The notes under the pieces: generated by a model
What the model saw: the letters and a program-made list of their open reading frames with translations, nothing else
Databases searched by the model: none
What the model was told of the DNA's origin: nothing
Made by a program: the position numbers and the translations under genes
Shown here: positions 1 through 5,516 of the stretch, in pieces
Layout of the letters: every line of letters begins with the position of its first letter
Numbering within the stretch: the first letter of the stretch is position 1
DNA from: Parvularculaceae bacterium UBA4496
GTDB lineage: Bacteria > Pseudomonadota > Alphaproteobacteria > Caulobacterales > Parvularculaceae
Assembly: GCA_002388885.1 (NCBI GenBank)
Contig: DGNI01000068.1
Location: 969 to 8,378 of the forward strand
Direction of reading: 5' to 3'
DNA length: 7,410 bases

Positions 1-51
1 GCGCCGCGCCGTCGCAGCCACGGCAAGAGTAATTCTGATTGGAGACCTAGA
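1..51 (+). promoter_or_regulatory. Leader of copA with ribosome binding site
   Basis: The short stretch before copA contains GGAG at 41-44, seven bases before the ATG at 52, which is a well-placed ribosome binding site and supports that start. The copA frame stays open upstream to the window edge, but the Tat signal encoded immediately after the ATG at 52 makes this start the sensible one. No operator or convincing -35/-10 pair is visible in these 51 bases. The promoter is therefore outside the window, or copA is transcribed with an upstream gene. Confidence 0.6.
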
Positions 52-1923
52 ATGTATTCGCGAAGACGATTTTTGCGGGCAGGAGCGGCGGGCGGCGTCA
101 TCGCGTCCGCTACTGGCCTCCTTCCCGCCTGGGCCAAAAGCGCCAGCGCCGGCAATAAGGGCATATTTGAGCTTGCCGGCAATTCGTTCGACCTGACTGT
201 CGGACATAGCGCCGTTGAAATCGGCAAGCGCCGCGGCCACGCGATCACGGTCAACGGCACGGTTCCCGGGCCCCTCCTACGTTTTCGCGAGGGCGAGAAG
301 CTGACGCTCCGGGTCCGGAACATGCTGGACGAAGACACATCGATCCACTGGCACGGGCTGCTGGTGCCGTTTTATATGGACGGCGTTCCCGGCGTTTCCT
401 TCCCCGGTATCAAGCCGGGCGCAACTTTCACCTATGAATACGCCGTCCCGCAATACGGCACCTACTGGTATCACTCCCATTCGGGCCTCCAGGAACAGGC
501 GGGCCATTACGGACCGATCATCATCGATCCCGCCGGCGCCGATCCCGTCACATCAGACCGCGAATATGTGCTGGTGCTGTCGGACTGGTCTTTCGACCAT
601 CCGCACAAGGTGTTCGCCAGAGTCAAAAAGGATATGGAGGTCTACAATTTCCAGCAGCGGACAATTGGCGACTTTGTCAGCGACGTTGGAAAGAACGGGC
701 TCGGCGCAACGCTCGAAGACCGCGCGATGTGGGGCCAGATGCGCATGTCCCCGACCGACATCTCGGACGTCACAGCCGCCGCCTACACCTATCTGATCAA
801 CGGCCATTCGACCGCCGACAACTGGACGGGCATTTTCAACACCGGCGAACGGGTGCGTCTACGAATCATCAACGCGTCGGCGATGACGATTTTCAATTTC
901 CGGATTCCCGGCTTGCCAATGACCGTCGTCGCCGCCGACGGCCTCAATGTGCAGCCGGTCGAAACGGATGAATTCCAGATCGGCGTTGCCGAAACCTACG
1001 ACGTCATCGTCGCGCCGAAACGCGCGCGGGCCTTTCCGATCGTCGCGGAATCGATCGACCGGTCGGGTCAGGTCGTGGCCACTTTCGCGCCCGAACCCGA
1101 CATGCGCGCGACGGCGCCGCTGCTGCGCGAACGGCCGACCCTGACCCACAAGGACATGGGAATGGCCGCGATGGCCGGCATGAATCATGGCGGCATGGAT
1201 CACGGCGCCATGACGGGCGAGATGGATCATGGAGCCATGTCCGGCGGTGCGATGCAGGAACACAATCACAAGACCGGCGCCGGCGTCGACAATGTCGCCA
1301 TGGCGCCGTCCAACCGCCTCGATGAACCCGGCCTCGGTCTCGAAGATGTGCCGCATCGCGCGCTACGCTACTCGCAACTTCGAAGCCTTGATCCGAATCC
1401 GGACACACGCGCACCGGAACGGGAGATGGAGATTCATCTCACCGGCAATATGGAGCGCTATATGTGGTCGTTCGACGGCGTGAAATTTTCCGCTGTTGAA
1501 AAGCCCATCATCTTTCATGAAGGCGAACGCCTCCGCGTCACACTCGTCAATGATACGATGATGACGCATCCGATCCATCTGCACGGCATGTTCTTCGATC
1601 TCGTCGTCGATGAAAGCGATCACAAGCCGCGCAAGCATACGGTCAACGTCAAGCCGGGCGACAAACTGTCATTCGACGTCTCCGCCGAGCATGTCGGGGA
1701 CTGGGCGTTCCATTGCCATCTCCTGTTTCATATGCATGCCGGGATGATGCAGGTCGTCTCGCTGTTGCCACGTGACGGCGCCGCGCCAACGGTTCCCGGC
1801 GCCACGAAGGAAGATCACAAAGGCATGGATCACGGCTCCATGAAGATGTCCGGAGAAACCATGCAAACCAGAGAGACATCGTCTCCCGACCACTCGAAAA
1901 TGAATCATGGGAGCGAGCACTGA
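52..1923 (+). CDS. copA: CopA-type periplasmic multicopper oxidase (copper resistance protein A)
   Basis: This is a 623-residue multicopper oxidase of the CopA/PcoA copper-resistance family, close to the family's usual length. It is thought to oxidise Cu(I) or bind copper in the periplasm. The N-terminus has a Tat signal: SRRRFL at residues 3-8, a hydrophobic stretch, and an AWA cleavage motif at 26-28, consistent with export of the folded protein. All four copper motifs are present: HWHG (99-102), HSH (141-143), HPIHLHG (506-512) and HCHLLFHMHAGM (554-565). The predicted type 1 ligands are His506, Cys555, His560 and Met565. A Met/His-rich insert at 369-406 contains repeated MDHGAM-like units, and the C-terminal tail (590-623) is again rich in MDHG/MNHG motifs; such repeats are known in CopA proteins as extra copper sites. 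The stop overlaps the copB start by one base (TGATG at 1921-1925). The name should not be confused with the P-type ATPase also called CopA. Confidence 0.96.
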   Translation: MYSRRRFLRAGAAGGVIASATGLLPAWAKSASAGNKGIFELAGNSFDLTVGHSAVEIGKRRGHAITVNGTVPGPLLRFREGEKLTLRVRNMLDEDTSIHWHGLLVPFYMDGVPGVSFPGIKPGATFTYEYAVPQYGTYWYHSHSGLQEQAGHYGPIIIDPAGADPVTSDREYVLVLSDWSFDHPHKVFARVKKDMEVYNFQQRTIGDFVSDVGKNGLGATLEDRAMWGQMRMSPTDISDVTAAAYTYLINGHSTADNWTGIFNTGERVRLRIINASAMTIFNFRIPGLPMTVVAADGLNVQPVETDEFQIGVAETYDVIVAPKRARAFPIVAESIDRSGQVVATFAPEPDMRATAPLLRERPTLTHKDMGMAAMAGMNHGGMDHGAMTGEMDHGAMSGGAMQEHNHKTGAGVDNVAMAPSNRLDEPGLGLEDVPHRALRYSQLRSLDPNPDTRAPEREMEIHLTGNMERYMWSFDGVKFSAVEKPIIFHEGERLRVTLVNDTMMTHPIHLHGMFFDLVVDESDHKPRKHTVNVKPGDKLSFDVSAEHVGDWAFHCHLLFHMHAGMMQVVSLLPRDGAAPTVPGATKEDHKGMDHGSMKMSGETMQTRETSSPDHSKMNHGSEH

Positions 1924-2729
1924 TGGCGCAGGCAACATTTTTCTCAATCGCCGGCGGCGCCTGTTTCATTCTTGCGTCGGCGATTGCGCCTGCAAAAGCG
2001 GCGGATCCGACCCCGCCCTGGTCGCAGGCCGACGAGTATTACGATCCGACAGAAATGGCGGAAGCACGACGCGCCGTCCAGAAAGAGCATGGCGGAAATA
2101 CCATGTATTACGTGCTCGCCGATCGGCTGGAATACCAGACCGATGACGGCGACCCGTTGCTGCTGTTTGACGGCCAGGGCTGGTGGGGCGGCGACATGAA
2201 CAAGCTGACCCTAAAGTCCGAGCTCGAATATGATTTCAACGCCGGCCGCTTTCATGAAGCCGAACTTCAGGCGCTGTGGACGCGGCCGATCGCCCGCTAC
2301 TTCGATGTACAGGCAGGCGTGCGCCATGACTTTACAGCCGGCGCCGATCGAACCTTCGGCGTTCTCGGCGTGCAGGGCCTCGCGCCATACTGGTTCGAGA
2401 TTGACGCCGCCCTATTCGTCAGCGGCGAAGGCGACGTCTCGGCGCGCATCGAGGCTGAATATGAACTCATGCTCACCCAGCGGCTGATCCTGCAGCCGCG
2501 CACGGAACTGAATTTCGCGGTTCAGTCGATTGAGGAGGTCGGCGTTGGCAGCGGCTTGTCCACCGCCGAAGTCGGGGCGCGTCTCCGCTACGAAATCAAG
2601 CGGCAGTTTGCGCCTTATGTGGGCGTCTCGTGGTCGCGATCGATCGGGGAAACAGCGGACCTTGCACGCGCAGACGGCGACGACCCCGGCGGCGTTTCAT
2701 TCGTCGCCGGATTGCGGCTTTGGTTCTAG
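1923..2729 (+). CDS. copB: CopB-type outer-membrane copper resistance protein
   Basis: This 268-residue protein matches the CopB/PcoB family, outer-membrane beta-barrel proteins that accompany CopA and are thought to bind or pass copper. Residues 1-26 form a Sec signal peptide ending in AKA. The mature part begins with an acidic, Tyr-rich stretch. It carries the family-typical core around residues 79-100 (LLLFDGQGWWGGDMNKLTLKS), followed by alternating strands such as LQALWTRPIARYFDVQAGVR, and ends in a terminal Phe (LRLWF), as expected of a barrel recognised by the assembly machinery. The long Met/His-rich N-terminal extension found in some Pseudomonas CopB proteins is absent, so this is a short version. 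The start codon shares one base with the copA stop, and GGGAG at 1909-1913 inside copA can serve as its ribosome binding site. This arrangement indicates co-translation with copA. Confidence 0.92.
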   Translation: MAQATFFSIAGGACFILASAIAPAKAADPTPPWSQADEYYDPTEMAEARRAVQKEHGGNTMYYVLADRLEYQTDDGDPLLLFDGQGWWGGDMNKLTLKSELEYDFNAGRFHEAELQALWTRPIARYFDVQAGVRHDFTAGADRTFGVLGVQGLAPYWFEIDAALFVSGEGDVSARIEAEYELMLTQRLILQPRTELNFAVQSIEEVGVGSGLSTAEVGARLRYEIKRQFAPYVGVSWSRSIGETADLARADGDDPGGVSFVAGLRLWF

Positions 2730-2736
2730 GGAGGAA
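2728..2736 (+). promoter_or_regulatory. Strong ribosome binding site for a GTG start
   Basis: AGGGAGGAA overlaps the copB stop codon and lies five bases before the GTG at 2742. It decides in favour of the GTG start over the in-frame ATG at 2751, which has no comparable motif at the right distance. Confidence 0.75.
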
Positions 2737-2741
2737 CACCA

Positions 2742-3785
2742 GTGGAAAATATGATTGAACCGAACATTCATCCAATCCTTGTTCACTTTGCTTATGCGCT
2801 GTCGATAACGGCTTTTGTCTCGTACACGCTGGCGTCATTGGCGCCGTCGGGGAAATGGGGTGAAACGCTCCGTCCAGCCGCGGACTGGATGCTCGCATTC
2901 GGCGCCCTTGCAATCGTCGCGACGATTGCGGCGGGATTTCAGGCTTACTACTCGGTTGCACACGACGGACCATCGCATGCGGCAATGACAGTTCATCGCA
3001 ATTGGGCAGTCCCTTCGGGCGCCGCGATCTTGTTATTGGCGCTCTGGCGCTGGCGGGCGCGCACGAAGGCGACTTCACCGATATTCATTACGCTCCTCGC
3101 CGCCGCGGCTCTCTCCTTGTCGGTCACGGCATGGTGGGGTGGAAAGATCGTCTATGGCTACGGTCTCGGCGTGAAAAGCATGCCCACCGTCACCGGCGAA
3201 GGCCATGACCACGAACATGCGCCGGGCCAGGAACATGGCGACACGACAAAAGCTTCTGAGTCTGACGATCACGACAATAGCGACGGCCATCATGACAGTG
3301 ACACAGAAGACGGCGCCGAAAATGCGGAGCACGACAATAGCGATGGTCATCATGACGACGATGCCGGAATGTCCACGCCTGCGCGCGCCGTCGAGGCTGG
3401 CTCTCCGGAAGGTGTCGTCAACGCCTATGGCGCCGCGTTAAGAGCCAAAGATGAAGCCACTCTGCACGCGCTATTGGCGCCTGATGTCATCATCGCCGAG
3501 GGCGGCGGCGCGGAACGCTCCGTAGAGGAATATGCCGGCCATCACATGCCCGCCGACATGGCGTTTACCGCGGCGGTCGAGTTTTCACTGAAGAAGCGTG
3601 ACGTGATCGAAAACGCCGATCTCGCAACGGTCATTTCCGAGTCGCAGGTTCATGGAACATACAAGGGCGAGAACGTGCATTCGAGAATGATGGAAACGAT
3701 GGTCTTACGCCGTGACGACGACCGCTGGCGCATTGTTCACATCCACTGGTCGTCAGCGCCGATCACGGGTGAACATGAACACTGA
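2742..3785 (+). CDS. DUF2231-like membrane protein with His/Asp-rich linker and C-terminal NTF2/SnoaL-like domain
   Basis: This 347-residue protein has three parts. Residues 10-145 contain four hydrophobic segments (about 10-33, 45-66, 86-103, 114-140), with NIHPILVHFAYAL at the start and a GGKIVYGYGLGV motif at the end, both resembling DUF2231 membrane proteins. Residues 153-208 are a hydrophilic linker packed with His, Asp and Glu, including two HDNSDGHHD units. Residues 218-347 resemble the NTF2/SnoaL-like (DUF4440-type) fold, with SPEGVVNAYGAALRAKD near the start and a terminal signature ETMVLRRDDDRWRIVHIHWSS; it ends in HEH. The Arg/Lys cluster between segments three and four (103-109) should be cytoplasmic, which puts both termini, the linker and the NTF2-like domain in the periplasm (inference). 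The function is unknown; a periplasmic metal-binding role is suggested by the His content and by its place between copB and the permease. The start is GTG with a strong ribosome binding site. Confidence 0.82.
   Translation: MENMIEPNIHPILVHFAYALSITAFVSYTLASLAPSGKWGETLRPAADWMLAFGALAIVATIAAGFQAYYSVAHDGPSHAAMTVHRNWAVPSGAAILLLALWRWRARTKATSPIFITLLAAAALSLSVTAWWGGKIVYGYGLGVKSMPTVTGEGHDHEHAPGQEHGDTTKASESDDHDNSDGHHDSDTEDGAENAEHDNSDGHHDDDAGMSTPARAVEAGSPEGVVNAYGAALRAKDEATLHALLAPDVIIAEGGGAERSVEEYAGHHMPADMAFTAAVEFSLKKRDVIENADLATVISESQVHGTYKGENVHSRMMETMVLRRDDDRWRIVHIHWSSAPITGEHEH
3270..3356 (+). repeat. Two direct copies of a 27-bp His/Asp-coding unit
   Basis: Bases 3270-3296 and 3330-3356 are direct repeats exactly 60 bp apart, identical at 25 of 27 positions. 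Each encodes HDNSDGHHD (residues 177-185 and 197-205 of the membrane fusion protein). Both differences (GAC/GAT and GGC/GGT) are third-position and silent, so the peptide is kept exactly. Confidence 0.85.
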
Positions 3786-5134
3786 TGTCCGATGAGCACC
3801 GTAAAAGCGATTACAAGAAAGGCAGCCTGACGCTTTTTGGCACGGTCGCCATGGGAACCGGCGTCATGATCGGCGCCGGCATATTCGCCCTGACCGGTCA
3901 GGTGGCGGAGTATGCCGGTCCTTGGTTCCCGGCGGCGTTCCTGCTCGCCGCCATCATCAGCGCCTTTAGCGCCTACACTTACATCAAGATGTCGAACAAA
4001 TATCCGTCGGCCGGCGGCATCGCGATGATTTTGCACAAGGCCTATGGGCAGTCGGCTGTTACCGGGGCGTGCGCCCTGTTGATGGCGTTTTCAATGGTTA
4101 TCAACGAAAGCCTGGTTGCCCGCACGTTCGGAACCTACACGCTGCAGCTTTTCGACGTTGAAAATAGCACAACGCTGGTTCCGGTCCTCGCTGTCGGGCT
4201 CATTGTCTTTGCATTTCTGATCAATCTGGCCGGCAATAAATACATTGGAGCGGTTTCGAAAATCACGGCCGTTCTCAAGGTCGGCGGCATTTTGGCCTTC
4301 GCCGGCACCGGGCTTTGGGCGTCGGGATTTTCGTTCGAGGCGGCGAGCGCTTCCCAGAATTCTGACTCTTCTTTCACCGGGTTTCTGGCCGGCGTAGCGT
4401 TGGCGATCCTCGCTTACAAGGGCTTCACGACGATAACAAACAGCGGCGATGAGGTAAAAAACCCGAACCGCAATGTCGGGCGCGCAATCATGATCTCGCT
4501 GGGAACTTGTCTCGCTGTTTACATGGCGGTTGCGTTCGCCGTTGGGTCGTCGTTGACAATTGATGAACTGGTCGCCGCAAAAGACTATTCTCTCGCCGAA
4601 GCAGCGCGCCCGGCGCTCGGGCAATTTGGCGTCGCGTTTACAGTGGCGATTGCGATCATTGCAACAGCGTCCGGGTTGCTAGCCAGCGTGTTCGCCGTGT
4701 CGCGCATGCTCGCCATGCTGACGGAAATGAATCTCATTCCCCACAGCCATTTCGGCATGCCGGGTCGCATTCAGAAACACACGCTGGTCTACACCGTCGT
4801 GCTCGCGGCCTTTCTTGCTGTGTTTTTTGATCTGAGCAGGATCGCCTCGCTCGGCGCGATATTTTATCTTGTCATGGACATCGCTATTCACTGGGGCGTC
4901 TACCGACATCTTCGACATGACGTCGATGCAAAAGGGTGGATTCTTCTATCGGCGATTGCGCTGGATGCGGTCGCGCTGGGGGCGTTCCTGGCGATCAAAT
5001 CGGCCGCCGATCTACCGATCGTCATAATCGGAATTGCTGCCATCGCGTTCATTTTCGCTTTTGAGCTCTTCTACCTTCGTGGTCTGAGGGGCGAAGACGG
5101 CGTCAGGGCGTCGCATCATCAACACGACGCTTGA
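3785..5134 (+). CDS. APC-superfamily amino-acid/polyamine-type permease, substrate unknown
   Basis: This is a 449-residue integral membrane transporter of the amino acid-polyamine-organocation superfamily, of normal length with about twelve hydrophobic segments. The first carries the glycine-rich GVMIGAGIFALTGQV motif (residues 26-40), the broken helix that binds the substrate amino and carboxyl groups in this fold. The family-typical cytoplasmic motif appears as FTTITNSGDEVKNPNRNVGRAI (214-235). The C-terminus is short and His-bearing (ASHHQHDA). The ATG shares one base with the stop of the preceding gene (TGATG at 3783-3787), and no good ribosome binding site precedes it, so translation probably depends on coupling. 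The stop codon lies inside the -35 box of the next promoter. Its role in a copper operon is unclear: uptake of an amino acid used as copper ligand or for glutathione, or export of a copper complex, are possibilities without direct support. The family call is firm; the substrate is not predicted. Confidence 0.88.
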   Translation: MSDEHRKSDYKKGSLTLFGTVAMGTGVMIGAGIFALTGQVAEYAGPWFPAAFLLAAIISAFSAYTYIKMSNKYPSAGGIAMILHKAYGQSAVTGACALLMAFSMVINESLVARTFGTYTLQLFDVENSTTLVPVLAVGLIVFAFLINLAGNKYIGAVSKITAVLKVGGILAFAGTGLWASGFSFEAASASQNSDSSFTGFLAGVALAILAYKGFTTITNSGDEVKNPNRNVGRAIMISLGTCLAVYMAVAFAVGSSLTIDELVAAKDYSLAEAARPALGQFGVAFTVAIAIIATASGLLASVFAVSRMLAMLTEMNLIPHSHFGMPGRIQKHTLVYTVVLAAFLAVFFDLSRIASLGAIFYLVMDIAIHWGVYRHLRHDVDAKGWILLSAIALDAVALGAFLAIKSAADLPIVIIGIAAIAFIFAFELFYLRGLRGEDGVRASHHQHDA

Positions 5135-5159
5135 CTATACCCTATAGGGGTATTATGTA
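5131..5159 (+). promoter_or_regulatory. Putative sigma-70-type promoter of the second transcription unit
   Basis: TTGACT at 5131-5136 is a near-consensus -35 box overlapping the permease stop codon. A 17-base spacer leads to TATGTA at 5154-5159, a weak -10. A better -10 by sequence, TATAAG at 5158-5163, would need a 21-base spacer, so the exact -10 is uncertain. Either choice places transcription start after about 5165, upstream of the ribosome binding site at 5246-5250, leaving a leader of roughly 80-90 bases. Confidence 0.6.
5137..5153. promoter_or_regulatory. CsoR-like Cu(I)-responsive operator
   Basis: The 17-bp sequence ATACCCTATAGGGGTAT is an inverted repeat with half-sites ATACCC and GGGTAT separated by five bases. 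AT-flanked C/G tracts of this form are characteristic of CsoR/RcnR-family operators, where the apo-repressor blocks transcription and Cu(I) releases it. It fills exactly the spacer between the -35 and the proposed -10, the right place for a repressor to block RNA polymerase. It does not resemble the CueR type (ACCTTCC-like half-sites). No csoR gene is in the window, so the regulator is inferred. Confidence 0.7.
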
Positions 5160-5245
5160 TAAGCGCATCAGCAGCCGGGACGCTTTGTGCGACCGGCTGG
5201 AATTCGACAGCGCCAACTCGGTACTGACGCTGCCTGCCAACAAGC

Positions 5246-5250
5246 GGAGG
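5246..5250 (+). promoter_or_regulatory. Ribosome binding site fixing the start of the small membrane protein
   Basis: GGAGG at 5246-5250 lies six bases before the ATG at 5257. The same frame is open further upstream, with an ATG at 5155 and a TTG at 5131, but those codons fall within the promoter and operator, so the mRNA would not contain them. The start at 5257 is preferred. Confidence 0.75.
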
Positions 5251-5256
5251 CAAATT

Positions 5257-5514
5257 ATGCGTATCGCTCCTGTCGGACATGCTCTGTCCATCTTCTTTGT
5301 AATCACATTCGCCATTTGCATCGGCTGGGGTCTACTGACGCCCCCAGCCATGCATATGCATGAAGCGTGGGAAATGATGATGCCGGGCTTTCACTGGCTT
5401 TCATTTCCAGCTTTTCTGATCGGGCTCATCTGGGCCTACGTCTATGGCTGGTACACGGCGATCGTATTCGTTCCCCTGTATAATTTGTTCAACAAGCGCG
5501 GAGCCGCTGAATAA
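5257..5514 (+). CDS. Small two-helix membrane protein with Met/His-rich loop (DUF5676-like)
   Basis: This 85-residue protein has two hydrophobic segments, about residues 8-27 and 48-75, and a charged C-terminus (NKRGAAE). Between the segments lies a loop with [17 protein letters not shown] (residues 31-47), holding five Met and three His residues suited to Cu(I) or Ag(I) binding. The overall pattern, including [16 protein letters not shown], resembles small membrane proteins annotated as DUF5676 near copper genes; this match is from memory and not computed. It is the first gene after the CsoR-like operator, and its stop is two bases before the ATPase start, so it is probably co-transcribed and co-translated with the pump. 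A role as a membrane copper-binding partner of the ATPase is an inference. A longer 119-residue form from ATG 5155 is open but unlikely, because that codon lies in the promoter. Confidence 0.78.
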   Translation: MRIAPVGHALSIFFVITFAICIGWGLLTPPAMHMHEAWEMMMPGFHWLSFPAFLIGLIWAYVYGWYTAIVFVPLYNLFNKRGAAE

Positions 5515-5516
5515 TT

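Noticed and set aside
1..32. Possible tail of an upstream gene ending at TAA 30-32
   Set aside because: The frame is open for only nine codons to the window edge and the peptide (AAPSQPRQE) is not recognisable, so chance cannot be excluded.
859..1356. Minus-strand open frames opposite copA
   Set aside because: They are shadows of the copA reading frame, with low-complexity Arg/His-rich peptides and no family resemblance.
3267..3356. EF-hand-like calcium loops in the HDNSDG repeats
   Set aside because: The spacing resembles DxNxDG, but the first ligand is His and no flanking helix pattern or position-12 Glu is evident. A general His/Asp metal-binding linker is the simpler reading.
5137..5153. 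Palindrome as a rho-independent terminator of the permease operon
   Set aside because: The arms are only six bases, no T-run follows, and the position between -35 and -10 elements fits an operator better.
5131..5256. Extended N-terminus of the small membrane protein from TTG 5131 or ATG 5155
   Set aside because: These codons lie inside the -35 box, operator and -10 region, and GGAGG at 5246-5250 clearly serves the ATG at 5257. The extra residues are hydrophilic and precede a good membrane segment without adding a recognisable domain.
5349..5362. Perfect 14-bp palindrome CATGCATATGCATG
   Set aside because: It sits inside the coding region and is explained by the codons for Met-His-Met-His; the Met/His loop is the more likely reason for it than an operator.
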